From contig NEEC01000020.1 in assembly GCA_002189035.1 (NCBI GenBank), forward strand, positions 1,178,001-1,242,000: DNA of 64,000 bases, written 5' to 3'. A program made the position numbers and the translations under genes. Below, piece after piece: positions 25,202-37,281 of this stretch; position 1 is the stretch's first letter; each line of letters begins with the position of its first letter. A model generated the notes under the pieces. It was not told where the DNA came from. It made no database searches and was given only the letters and a program-made list of their open reading frames with translations. This stretch comes from Utricularia gibba (taxonomy: Eukaryota; Streptophyta; Magnoliopsida; Lamiales; Lentibulariaceae).

Positions 25202-25569
25202 CTTCTGCATATCTCGCCATCATCAAACAAGTTCCAGACCTGCGAAACCAGATGCTCTATGTTTGTAGTAAGTAGAGGAGAGGACGAAGGAAGGATTCTG
25301 GTCCTGGTGCACAAGCAAATTGGACCAACCTTCAGCTTGCATTTGGATCCCACAATTGCCAAACTAAAAGGACTATCTTCCGAGAACGAAATGGAAAATA
25401 CAGCGCCCTGAAAAAAATACATAGACTTCTTCTTGATCAGTGCTACCACATCCCTCTTTCTTTGAAATAACATCGGGAGAGGAGGGGAGGGGAGGCATAA
25501 AAAACATACAGCTTTCGGATTTTTGGATGCAACACATGATGGCTGATTTGACAAATCCCATAGTTTAAC
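25202..25569 (-). pseudogene. PWP1-like WD40 gene fragment (three exons with introns)
   Basis: Three short pieces on the minus strand splice in frame. The first, 25510-25569, encodes 'VKLWDLSNQPSCVASKNPKA'. The second, 25330-25407, encodes 'GAVFSISFSEDSPFSLAI' and 'GSKCKLK'. The third, 25202-25239, encodes 'VWNLFDDGEICRR'. Each has AG before and GT after it. Joined, they resemble a WD repeat region near the C terminus of plant periodic-tryptophan-protein-1 (PWP1) homologues, which work in ribosome biogenesis. Because introns are kept, this is a genomic fragment rather than a retrocopy. The preceding and following exons are absent within several kb, so no full protein is made. 'LAIVGSKCK' differs from the usual GGSKGK, a sign of decay. 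Confidence 0.65.
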
Positions 25570-25599
25570 CTACGCAAACAGAGCCACAAATATCAGAGA

Positions 25600-28550
25600 A
25601 AACATCAGTATTCCACTCAAGGGGTTTGATCCAAGAGGTACAAACCGTATTGTCCACAGAGTTTAACATTCAAAGAGACATTGGACAGGTCCTTCAAACT
25701 CTGAAAATCCATATGATTTGATTAGCCATCCATCAAATTAGAGGGTCACAAAATTCAAATGAGATGGACAATTCTAAAACTTTCATTGAAGTTTTAGTTT
25801 AATTTAGACTTTGTTTCTTTCTAGAAGATTTTCCTCTGTCTTCTCTCTGAAACTTTGCTTTCATTTTTTTTTTTGCTTTGTATGAAACTTCATGATTAAA
25901 ACACCTCATTTCTGGATTGAGAGACTCCTAGCTCAATGTTTCGTTAATTGATCTCCATTTTTTCTTTGAATCTAATCAGGTTCCGTATGTCTCCACGCAA
26001 CTATGTTAGAATATTTTTATAACAATCTCTTATTCAGGATTCATGGTTAGTGGACCATTGTCTATGAGTTTTGAAGAAGAGTAAGGTGGAAAACAGCAAC
26101 TCATGCCTTTTTGGTTCAAGGGAGACAACGTTTTGTTTGTGACCGTACTTCAAGATCGATGGACAAATAGTGATCTCCTATGTTGACTCATTGAGCCATT
26201 GACAACACTTGGGCACATGCGTGCAATTCGATCATGAGGGTAATGATGACTGAATCTCTTATCTTCCCGTTCATCCAAGGGGAAGAAGCATCAGGCTATT
26301 CCCGTATTTCCTTGCAAGAGAGTGTAAGGGAAGATAGATAATTTCTTATTCCCATAATCAAGTACTCTAGAAGATCAAAGAAGAGTAGAGACATCAGGAA
26401 CATAATTGGATAGGATTTCAATCCCAAGAACACCTCTTTATTTAAGTTTATTTTTGTTGTTTGTCTAATAATTTCTTTACTCAAGTTTTAGCATATACAT
26501 TTCTACCACCCTTTTACTTTAAAAATTGTATCAGTTGTATTTAGTGTAAACTTCATTATTCTATCGAACACTAACTCCTTGTGTTCGATATCTGTACTAT
26601 ACATTTTGTGTTTTATGAGTTAAAAATCTTAAAATTTTATTATGGAACGATACATATCAGTAAGACATCTGGTTCATTAGCTTAGATTGCTTGTCTCATA
26701 TGGTGAGAGACGAAAAACATTTTGATTCATTTGACACAACTTCTTAGCACTAGTCAAAGTTTATGATATTTGGCAGGATGTAGCCTCATTGAGCATGCTA
26801 CTCTTTCCTCTATCTTACTAGCTAAGCCCCGTTCTTATGGCCTCAATATAGGGAGTGATCTTTGTAGATAGAGAGAATTTCTTAAAAAGGTTTGAGATCA
26901 TTTTCCTTCCCATTACTGACCATTATAGTCTTGAAGTGTAGAATGTAATTAACATTACCTTCATAAAGATGTAGAGGAATGGGTGTAGAGAGTTTAATTA
27001 GAGATGAAAATAATGATCTAATATAAAAAAAAACATGATGTTGTACATGTATATAATATTCAATGATCATTCATGAAGTAAGAAAACAAACAGATAGTAG
27101 CTACAAGGTCTCCAAGAGCATTAAAAATGATAGTTTCTAGAGTTGCAATGCTGATCTCTAATACTTTTTGGAATTCTTTTTAAATCAATCACTACAAAAT
27201 TTTAGTGTTGGATATTTGGTTGTCTCTACAATATGAGATATTTCTATTCTTAAAATCCCTGTTGTTGGTTGAGAAGGTTGCTCATTGTTTACAATTGCAA
27301 TAGGTTGGAGTATCTTCGAATTGATTCAATTTGATGACATTAACTTTATGTGGGTGAGGACTTGTTTTTCGAATCCTTTCATATTTTTTAATCAGTACCC
27401 CATAAGCATTTGTCCAATCCATGCTTCTTTTTTGTGACATAATGGACAAAAAATTGTCTATATGGTTTTTTATTCCATGGATAATATTATATGAACTGCT
27501 CTGCAAATCTTTAATATTCCTAATAGTAAATATAGACTCCACATTATTGAATTGTGTAGTTGTTACATGCTCCTACACTTGTAGGATCACTGTTATGGGA
27601 TTTATACTCTAGAGATTTGTGAAACCAAGGAAATAAACAAAAAAATGATAACCTGAAAAACCAAGAGAACATGGGATATCCTCATATAATGTAAAAAAAT
27701 TTCATTAATAAAAAGTTGGATTAAAAAATAATATTACTAAAAAAATCATTAAAAATTGATGGTCAACAAAATTTAATATAGTTCTTCTATTTAAATCTCC
27801 TTCTCCCAAAAAATTACCAAAAGCCCTTTCTCTTTTTTCCCTCATATATCTATCCAAAGATGGGATAGTTGGTGGGTATTTTCCTTTTTACCCCATGTTT
27901 TTAGGAAAATTAATTGTCATCTCCTTGAAAGAACTACTAGAATGACAACTCACGATCTCTTGACTTGCAAAACTTTTTCGCAGTTTTCATAGCCTTATTA
28001 GGTTGAGCTCCTTGTCTATACAACTCATTAGGTTGCATATCCCAAAAGCTTATCTCCAATTAGAACCTTTAAGGCTTATCATGCAGTGATTACTATATTT
28101 TCCTCGAGGGGTTCCCTTGAGTCTTCCTACAAAGTTCTTGTTGTGTCTTATCAACTTGAATCTTCCTAATGATATCTTTGACTTTATTCCTCCATTATAA
28201 GAATCATGCAATGAGTCTTTTCCACCATAGGATTTGGTTTCATAACTCTAATATGGTTCCTCACAAGATCATATATCATCTTAGATATATAGAAAAAAAT
28301 ATTCCTAAATGCTTTACTATAGTAGATTTCTAACCATAGGGTACATCCTCTTGAGTTATTGTCCAAGTCCTATCATAAGGCATGCATCTTAGTATAATAT
28401 TATGAGATTGTTAATGTGACTTGCACTAACATGAATAATTTATGTTGAATGTCATGTATAATTGAAATATCAGGTTGAGCATACTGCTTTTCAAGTCAAT
28501 CCCATGTCAATTAACCTGTTTTAGCATTTTTAAAATTATTCACCAACTAA
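25600..28550. other. AT-rich spacer, no recognised gene
   Basis: Minus-strand stretches at 27282-27542 ('INKxHIDNF'-like, lysine-rich) and 28184-28366 look weakly protein-like, but I cannot assign them to a family. The rest holds nothing I can support. Confidence 0.3.
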
Positions 28551-28555
28551 GTAAG

Positions 28556-29166
28556 AAGACTCAATCAAACATCATTGTAAAGTCATATTCGGCCTAATCT
28601 ATCTTTGAGGATGTGAGCTATAAGGTTAGGTGGATGGTGATAATATCCCACATTGATTATGAATGAGAGATAGCACATATTTAAATAAAAGGACTCTTAT
28701 AATTTTATACAAGACTTTTTCATCAGAAGGAATGAACGTAAAATCATGAAAGTTGGATCCTAAAGTGGATAATACAATATAAGATAATTGTGGGTTGTGA
28801 CATGGACTGTAAGGTTAAGATAAGATGTGGGGGAAATAGAATAGCTTTGATGACATAGTTTGTTCTATAATCTTAGCAAATGAGAGATAGTATCATAATA
28901 GTTATTGAGTAGCATTACTTTAAAATAATATTTATACAACTTGTGCAAACAAGTCATTATTTGATATTTATACACATATATACATAGCGACAAGGTTTTG
29001 CACACCAGAACCTTGATCCAAAGTTTCTATTTCATGTTGTTTTTTAGAACTTATATTTTCCTTCTATTGTGGTTTGTGTTATGAAAATTCAAAAGTATCA
29101 ATTTCCTATAAAAACAACTTTTTTCATTATTTTGATGGTTTATATATATTAGTAAAATTATCATCA
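28556..29166 (+). repeat. Decayed LTR related to the solo LTR at 33607-34802
   Basis: The sequence tracks the 3' half of the 33607-34802 LTR. Matching blocks include 'caatcRgacatcRttg' with 'ctaatctRtctWcgaggRtg', then 'gtgggggaaa' with 'gcttRtgcaarcaRgtca', 'aaggttttgcacac' and the end 'atcatca'. A stretch of about 165 bp (near 28640-28800) starting with 'atatcccacattgattatga' has no counterpart and is a probable later insertion. This copy is far more diverged and AT-shifted than the other. Confidence 0.6.
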
Positions 29167-29373
29167 GTTCCATTTATTAAAATTGTAGCAAATAGGAAGA
29201 AGTAGTAGGATGTAGAAAGATTTTTGGGGAAAAATCAATTCCATTGATTATAACAGTTGGTTAACATACAAAAATATATCAATCATCAATTTCCTTGATT
29301 TGACTATGCTCTCTCTTCTTCAACCAAACTCAACTCGAGCTTTATAACTGCTCATTGATTAGAAGCTCGATTT

Positions 29374-29724
29374 AATTGAGATTTAGAAGTGTAGAATGAA
29401 GCAGTAAGAGAGCTGCTACTGCAGCTTGATGTATTGAAATTGAAAGAGTGTAAAATTCAGGGTTACTACCCTATATCCATACAAGATGAATTCTTTCTCT
29501 ATTTATACACAGAAATTCGACCATTGCTTTTGTCCTTTTATTTTGCACACGTGACTTCTAGCCGTTGCACTCTTGGGCTTGGGCTTGGCTTTATGGACTA
29601 GTGAACTCATAGTATTCTTCATTTGGTTCAGCCCATATGATGTCTTGGTCAGCCCAATTGCAAATGTCGCCATCTGTCTTCCACTTCGCAGGAGCAACAT
29701 CACTATGGTTTTGGAGATTCAACA
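29374..29724 (-). repeat. 3' LTR of copia M
   Basis: 351 bp, about 95% identical to 36926-37276 by eye. On the minus strand it begins TGTTGAATC and ends CTCAATT, so the 3' end is not the usual CA. GATTT lies just outside. Confidence 0.9.
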
Positions 29725-30127
29725 CGCCCCCCTGATGTTGCGACCCTTGTAATTCATACTCTGAGGCAATTGAGGCTGATTCCAGGTTTTTACAATCTCA
29801 ATTATTCTCCAATTTGATTTTCCCAAGGTTTTTTTCTTCTTTTGGAGAGTCTAGTTCTTCATCTTGGTCATGTTCAACAGTCTCGATTTCGGGTTTCTCC
29901 TTGTGAGGTACCTTAAATCTTAAGCCAATCCCACACTTCAAGAAATTGTGAGTTTTTGGGTAAAGCAATTTAGTAAGCATGTGAGCTAGTTGCCTATCCG
30001 ATGGTACATGTTTGAGTTTGATTTTTTTTTTCTTTCACATAATGCCTCACCACATGGTACCTAACCTCAATATGCTTTGTTCTTCCAAAGAAGGCCGGAT
30101 TGTTTCCCATTGCGATAGCCGATTTGC

Positions 30128-30614
30128 TGACCCACCCACAGAAAGGCCCACTGCAAATAACGGCTAACCGTCGTGAAATCCCTGAGGCCAAGCTGTAAAG
30201 AGAGCGTAGGGGAGCCGAGAGAAAACAGAGCACATTCTGGGAATTCAAAGAAGAGTTTTCTTTCTTTTCAAGAATACGATCAAGGAAGAGTTGAGTCAGA
30301 AGGGGTTTTCTTCTTCTTTGGGGGGAATTCTGTTTTGCTCTAAAAAGAGTTCGTGTATGTGAAATTGGCTGAGCCTAGCTGTGATTGTTTGGTTTAGAAA
30401 GCCTGTTCTAGGAGCTGTGGATGTTCCTGTAATTTCATATTGGTGATAGTGGATTCTTTAACCTAGTGTGGAGCACCCGAGGTTTTTTCCCGCAAGGGTT
30501 TTCCTCATTAAAATTGCTTGTTCTGTTCCTGTTCATGCTCTATGCTCGCAAGATTCTGTGGTCATGTGTTTGTATTTTGTGAAGTCCAGGTTACATTGTT
30601 CAAAGATCCTGTCA
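30128..30614 (+). repeat. 5' LTR of copia P
   Basis: It is defined by the break in copia M RNase H at its left and by the CA end followed after two bases by the iMet primer site (30618-30629). There is no second copy in the window to confirm the left border. Confidence 0.6.
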
Positions 30615-33606
30615 AATTGGTATCAGAGCTTGGACTCGACAAGGTGTAATTCTTGCACCAAACCAATAGAGGACTTCTTAGGAATGACTAAACTAAACTC
30701 ACAGAATTACTCTTTGTGGTGCACAAAGATGAAAGTAGTTCTAATCTGCAAGGACCTTTGGAATGCTATTTATCTTGGGAAGGAAAAGCCAGAAAAAATC
30801 AGCGATTCAGATTGGAAGACGCTCCACCTGAAGGCCTGTGCATATATGCAATTGTGCATAGAAAATACAAATAAGAAAAGATTTTGGGACTATGAAGATG
30901 CAAAGGAACTCTGGAGGAAAATAAAGAACTTCAGACCCTGCTCAGCACAGAACAAAATGTTGCTGGATCAAAAACTATCCAATCTCCGATATAAGGATGG
31001 AGAACCTATGGCAGACCACATAAGCAAGTTCGAAGACTTGGTAGATGAAATGATATCCATAGGTATGGATTTGGATGATGAAACTCAGGCCATCAAGTTG
31101 CTTCGAACACTACCACCAAGCTGGGAGGTGTTGACAATTACTCTCATGCATACATCAAATGGACTGCCCTATGACTCTATGGTAAACACTCTGTTACACG
31201 AAGAGCTGAGAAAGAAAGATGTCTGTCAAGACTCAAAGGGCACACTCGTAGTCACTGAACAAAAAGGAAAGTGGAAACACAAGAAGCCCCAAAACAAAAA
31301 GAAGGAGTGGAAGGATAAAGGGAAAGGTGTAACTGAGTCAGATAGGAATAAAGGTTGTGATGATACGAGAACATGCTATTATTGCAAGAAGACCGACACA
31401 TAAAGAAGCAGTGCAACTTCTGGTTGAAGCCCCAAGGACAGATCACCAATGATCCTCAAGGACTAAAGAAAGCAGAAAATTCAGGAACAATGCTGGCTCA
31501 TGTAGAAGAAGAATTACTGGTGTTGCTTCCTCAACCAATGGACAGCAATATAATGATGCTCCAAACAACAGCAGAAGCAAACAAGTTGACAAGTTCTGAA
31601 TGGATTGTGGATTCTGCAGCTAGCTATCATGCCACACCGAACAAAGAAATCATGACTAACCTTAAATTGGGAAACTATGGAAAGGTGAAGATGGGAAATT
31701 CTGCTGTCTCAGATATTTTGGGTATTGGAGATATTCATGTTATCACAAATCAATGCCACAAATTGATATTGGCAGATGTAAGATATGTCCCCGACATCCG
31801 CCTGAAACTTATATCTATAACTTACTTGGACCGCTCAGGATATGCAAGCTCATTTGGCAGTAAAAAATGGAAGCTAATTCAGGGCTCAAGGGTGTGCGCC
31901 ACGGGAGAAGTGGATGGGACTCTCTATAAAACTCAGGTGACACCTGTGATGCCTGAATCAGATAGATAATTCCCAAAGACTATGGCACAGAAGGATGGGA
32001 CATCTGTCCTATAAAGGTTTACACTTTCTGATGAAACAGAACCTGATCGATAAATGCTCTCTTGAACAGACCACTTGCGAGGAATGTATTATCGGAAAGC
32101 ACCACAGAGCAGAATTCAAGAAAGTATTTCACAGAAGTAATGAACTTCTAAACACAATGTTTTCAGATGTTGCAGGACCAGTTGAGTGTGAGTCTACTGG
32201 CGGAATGAGATTTTTTGTCAGTTTTATTGATGATGCATCAAGAAAGTCGTGGATTTTTCTTATACATAAGAGTGATGTGTTTGCTCGCTTTCATCAACTG
32301 CATACCCTACTGGAGAGACAAACAGATAAAGTATTGAAGAAGTTCGAAAATGATAATGGTGGGGAATACTGCTCTGCTGAATTCGAAGAATATTGCAAGT
32401 CCAAAGGAATCAAGAAAATAACCACAACTCCTGGAACTCTTGAGCACAATGGGATAGCTGAGAGACTTAATAGGACTCTCATGGACAAGGTAAGAAGCAT
32501 GTTAGTCTCAGCTAGACTACCTAAGAGCTTTTGGGCTGAAGCCCTGAATATAGCTTGCTACCTCTCAAATAGATCATCAATGATAGCACTAAATTTTTTA
32601 ACTCCTCAGGAGATATGGACTTGAGAGAAGCCTAACTTGAACCACCTTCGAGTGTTTGGTTGTAAAGCCTATGTCCACGTGCAAAAGGAACACAGATCCA
32701 AACTGGATGAACGTTCCAAACCATGTATCCTGCTTGGCTATGGTGAGGATAAAATGGGGTACAGATTGTGGGATCCGATTGAAGTCAAGATTGTGAGATC
32801 AAGGGATTGTTAAATTCATTGAAGATAAGACCATCCTTGATATTCATGAGAACTTAGGCAACAAGAAGAAGAGACGCCTAATGATGTTTGGAGACCCCCA
32901 CATCAAGGCCAGGCAGACGCTGAAAGAGTTCACTCAGTGGTCAGAAGATTAGGGAGGAGACTCACTCCCTCCACCCAGTATCTTGCTGATGAATATGAAT
33001 TGATCTCAGAGGCAGGGGAACCTGAAACCATGGCTGAATTTATGTCAATGCCTGACAAAGATAAATGGTTAGAGGCTATGAATGAGGAGATGAACTCCAT
33101 ATGGGCCAATAACACCTTTGATTTGGTAATACTGCCTGCAAGAAGAAAGGCTGTTAAAGTAAAACACAACTCTGATGGCACTATCAGATATAAAGCAAGA
33201 GTAGTGGTAAAAGGCTTCAGACAAAAAGCAGGACTGAATTTTGAGGAAATATTCTCACCGGTTATCAAGCTGGCCACGGTAAGGATCATTTTGTCCCTTA
33301 CTGCTGGGAACTTGAACAATTGGACATAAAGACTGCCTTCCTTCATGGAGACCTACTAGAGGAGATCTATATGAAATAGGTTGAAGGGTTTGTAGAACAG
33401 GGAAAGGAAAAACTAGTCTGTAAATTGAATAAGAGCCTCAATGGATTGAAACAGGCTCCAAGGCAGTGGTATCTCAAATTTGATAGTTTCATGGCAAAGA
33501 ATGAATTCCACAAGACCTTTGGTGATCAGTGTGCCTAATGGAAGATGGGAAAAATGATCACATATTTTTACTCCTATACGTAGATGATATGCTGGTGGCA
33601 AGCCCC

Positions 33607-34802
33607 TGATAAGTGATTTTGTGTCACTTATGTTTGTGCTTTTTAGGATTCACTTAGATGGGTTTTGCATTCTTTTTGTCACACTTTCCTTATGTTTTTA
33701 GAAGAATTTTATATCTTTCATACCACATTGATCTTTTTGGAGGGAAAGTGTGTTTTGTGATTTTCCAGGATAATTTTGACATAATTTGGGGGATTTTCGA
33801 GCTACTTTGATGGAGGCAAAGATTCGGTCCATCTAGATAAAGACTCGGTCAAAGATTCTCGAATAAGATAAGATTCGCATCTTATCTTAGAAAATTTGGA
33901 TCTTATCCTAGAAGATTTGTATCAAATCTTAGAAGATCCGGATAGAAAATTTGATGTGGGCCTATCAAGAAAGCCCGACAAGTCCCCATCATTATATAAA
34001 GATTCAAACGCGAAGATCAAAAGAGGGAGTCAAGGGTGGACGACCAGAGAGTCAATTTAGAGTTTAGAGTTGAGTCTACCATGTTTTGGATATCTTCTTT
34101 TTCGTTTTCCATCAACTTTTGTTGTTTAGAGTCAAGTATGCACGTGTGAGCACTTGCGACTGAGGATCTGCTGTGAAGCCTTGCTTGCGCAAGTCTTGCG
34201 CGCGTGACTGTCTTACTATGTTTTTCAGCATTTAATTTGAGGTCAGATTCTGTTTTTCGCAACGTTTTGTTTACCAACGTGATCTTTAGTACCATATAGT
34301 CCTAAGGGAGTGTAGGAGAATCAAAGGTTGGCCTAAAGCACCTAAGGAGAAGGGTTCAATCGGACATCGTTGGTAAGACATATTCTGTCTAATCTGTCTA
34401 CGAGGTGTGAGGTGTAGAGGTTAGATTTGAGTGTGGGGAAAACATGGGTTATCATAGGAGGTGAAATGGCTCTGGTGGCGTAGTTGATTTCATAACCCAC
34501 AAATCAAGGGACGGTGCTATAACAGTCACCGGGTAGCACTATTTTAGCATAACACCTCCAAAGCTTGTGCAAGCAGGTCAGTTCTCAAGGTTTGCACACA
34601 CGCAAGGGCGAATTTCAAGTAAGATGGATCTTAGATCCAAGGCCACTTTTCTTATTGTTTTTTAAAAAAACTAAATCTTTCTTTTGTTTTCAATCTTCTT
34701 TAAGTCTTTGTTTTGAAGAGAAAATTCCAATAACAATTCCCTGTGGATACAATCTTATTTTATTACTTCGGCGGTTTCTGTGCACTTGCAGAATCACCAT
34801 CA
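33607..34802 (+). mobile_element. Solo LTR, 1196 bp, inserted in copia P reverse transcriptase
   Basis: It begins TGATAAGTGA and ends CACCATCA, with GCCCC on both sides (33602-33606 and 34803-34807). Removing the insert and one GCCCC restores the RT frame across 'YVDDMLVAS' into 'KHQMKKEFCMKDFG'. The TG...CA ends, the 5-bp duplication and the lack of any interior show a solo LTR. The sequence style fits plant Ty3/gypsy LTRs, but the family is not proven. It is related to the decayed LTR at 28556-29166. Confidence 0.85.
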
Positions 34803-36925
34803 GCCCCTGCAGACGCAGAATTGTTGAGTTGAAGCATCAGATGAAAAAGGAATTCTGCATGAAAGATTTCGGAGCAGCTAAAAAAATACTGGGGGTGGAT
34901 ATCACCAGAAACATATCAAAAAGAATCTTAACTCTGTCTCAACGGAATTATATTGATCAGATCTTGAAGAAAGCCTGTCTTGAAGAGGCTAAACCAGTAG
35001 TCTCCCCACTACCTGGACATCTTAAGTTCTCAAAAGAAATGTGACCTCAAGACCAACTAGAAAGGCACCAAATGAACAGAGTGCCCTATGCTTCTGTGGT
35101 ACGTTCAATTATGTATCTGATGATGTGTACGAGACCAAACATCAGTTTTGTAGCAAGCACGGTCAATAGATTCCTAGCTAATCCTGGAAAAATGCACTGG
35201 GAATGAGTCAAATGGCTGCTGAGGTACCTGAAGGGAACCAAGGAATATAAGCTATGCTATGGTACAAATGATACAACTCTTCTTCTGACTCGACTATTTA
35301 GGAGATCCACAACCTCACTTCTTAATTTCAGGAGATATACCTAGTAGTGTTTAGAAAAATCATCCACAAATAATAGAAAGTATTTGTTTCCGTCTTTTGT
35401 GGTTGGTGAGATGGGACTTTCTGGAAAGGATGATCTAGCCATTTTTCCTAATTGGCAGATCTCATAGCAGTCTTCGGTCCGGGTGAGCTCATCTATTCCA
35501 TCTACTAGTTTTCCTTGTTGGCTTTTGATAAGAGAGAATTGATTGTGATGACCAAATCTCTTGTGCCATAGCCTCATGTTCTCTTTTCCTCTAGCACTCA
35601 AGGCAACAGCTTCACTGTCCGTTTTCTGCAGGAAGTTAATGGGGAAGAGACGGTTATCCATAGGAATTTCCAAGAGTGTTTGGCCTACATGGTTAGTGAT
35701 AGTGCATCGCAAATTAGAAAAAAAATATTTCAATTTTTTTACAGGAACAATCTGTCCATTAGCCACTTCGATACTTTTCCCTACAAGAGGCAAAATGGTT
35801 TCAAACAAGTGTTTGTTGTTGCACATGTGATTTGTGCAACCACTGTCCAGTAACAAGGTAGCTTTGCTTTCATCTGTCATAGTTGTTAGTATTGAATTTT
35901 TTCTAAGTGTTATGAGATCAAGGATGTAAGTAGAAGAAACTTCTTTTTCATTAGGATTTGAAAAGGATACAGAGTTAAATAGTTTTTCCAAGGCATCTGC
36001 ATTGAGATTGACTGCAAGGGGTCCATTTGAAGTGAGTTGTCTCTTCACTTGCCCAACTATTTCCTTTTTAAGATTGCATATTTGTTCCTTGTGTCCCCTC
36101 TTGTCACAGAAGCTACAGATTGCATCAGGGTGCCTCCAGCATTTTTCTGTCAGATGATTGGTTACTTTGCAGTGAGCACAAGGTGGTAGCCCATCATTCT
36201 GTGAACCCTGATGTTTGTTTCTTTGTGAGGGTGGCTTGTATACAGCTTGTGAATTTGGTTGCTGATTGTGTGTGGCACTAAAGACCCGCTCCTCAGTAAT
36301 AACATGCTTGTACAGCTCTACCTCCTGCAGACTTTCCAGCAGCTCCTGGTGGGTGAATTTTCTCAGACAGCCAGTGGCCACTAGGGAGTGAACGGTGATG
36401 TTGTAGGATGTCGGCAGTGCAACTAAGATTACGTCCATGAGTCGAGATTCATCAGGTGAAGTCCCAAGGGCCTTAAAATTCCTTACAACAGCCTTTATTT
36501 CCTCTGCTAGGCTTTTGATGGTGTCACCACTTTTCATCTTGAGTTGTCCAAGAGCACGCCATTGGAATGCAGCCTGTTTGTCTCTGGATTCTTCAATTCC
36601 CATATAAGTCTTTTCAAGCAGCTTCCAGGATTCAAGTGGCGTGGAGCAATCAAGTATCACCTCGTAAGCTTCTCATGAGACAGCCTTGTCGAGTATGCAC
36701 TGTACTTTCATTTCTTTCTCATTATACTCCTTCAGTGCAGGAGCATCCTGAGGCTTTGTCTCTGAAAAATAGGATAAAAGGTCAGCTTGATTAAGAAAGT
36801 TATTGATTTTCTTACGCCATGCACGAAACTCATGAGGATCTTTTCCATCAAACTTGGGAGGGGATCCACAAGTAGCCATATGAAGAAGGATGAGTGTTGA
36901 GGATCGCTTCACGTCGGGTTCACCA

Positions 36926-37276
36926 AATTGAGATTTAGAAGTGTAGAACGAAGCAGTAAGAGAGTTGCTACTGCAGCTTGATGTATTGAAATTTAAAGAG
37001 TGTAAAATTCAGGGTTACTACCCTATATCCATACAAGATGTATTCTTTCTCTATTTATACACAAAAATTAGATCGTTGCTTTTGTCTTTTTATTCTGCAC
37101 ACGTGACTTCTAGCCGTTGCACTCTTGGGCTTGGGCTTGGCTTTATGGACTAGTAAACTCATAGTATTCTTCATTTGATTCAGCCCATACGATGTCTTGG
37201 TCAGCCCAATTGCAAATGTCACCATCTGTCTTCCACTTAGTGGGAGCAACATCACTAGGGTTTTGGAGATTCAACA
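36926..37276 (-). repeat. 5' LTR of copia M
   Basis: Direct repeat of 29374-29724 with the same length. GATTT follows on the plus strand at 37277-37281. The primer site lies immediately inside at 36911-36925. Confidence 0.9.
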
Positions 37277-37281
37277 GATTT

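Larger units (their letters stand above)
30128..35290 (+). mobile_element. Ty1/copia retrotransposon P, nested in copia M, 3'-truncated
   Basis: A 5' LTR (about 30128-30614) ends in CA and is followed by the iMet primer site TGGTATCAGAGC at 30618. Gag opens at 30684 ('MTKLNSQNYSLW') and runs to 31402, where one missing base destroys the zinc knuckle ('CYYCKK', then in the next frame 'HIKKQC'). The next frame has protease 'WIVDSAASYHAT'. Integrase follows at 31995-32624: the zinc-binding region, 'FSDVAGP', 'DNGGEYCS' and 'EHNGIAERLNRT'. RT starts near 33060 ('DKWLEAMNEEM'), shows stops, and its 'YVDDMLVAS' is cut by a solo LTR, continuing at 34808. It fades in RNase H ('PNISFVASTV', 'LRYLKGTKEY') near 35285. 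No 3' LTR is present. The right junction directly joins copia M integrase. Confidence 0.88.
29374..37276 (-). mobile_element. Ty1/copia retrotransposon M (outer element), interrupted
   Basis: Two 351-bp LTRs (29374-29724 and 36926-37276), which differ at about 18 sites by eye count, flank it, with GATTT duplicated on both outer sides (29369-29373 and 37277-37281). The primer site TGGTGAACCCGACGT follows the 5' LTR, on the minus strand at 36911-36925. Gag starts near 36879 and reads with one internal stop (about 36672). It then has two zinc knuckles ('CAHCKVTNHLTEKC', 'CSFCDKRGHKEQIC'), protease 'LLLDSGCTNHM', a pre-integrase 'RLWHKRFGHH' and the integrase start 'YFLLFVDDFSKHY'. Sequence breaks near 35290. 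The RNase H end ('FFGRTKHIEVRYH', 'HMLTKLL') resumes at 30125-29800. The rest of integrase and the whole RT are gone, replaced by copia P. Confidence 0.88.

Noticed and set aside
27282-28366. Minus-strand pieces as a pararetroviral or other known gene
   Set aside because: No motif that I could name; the resemblance was too weak to call.
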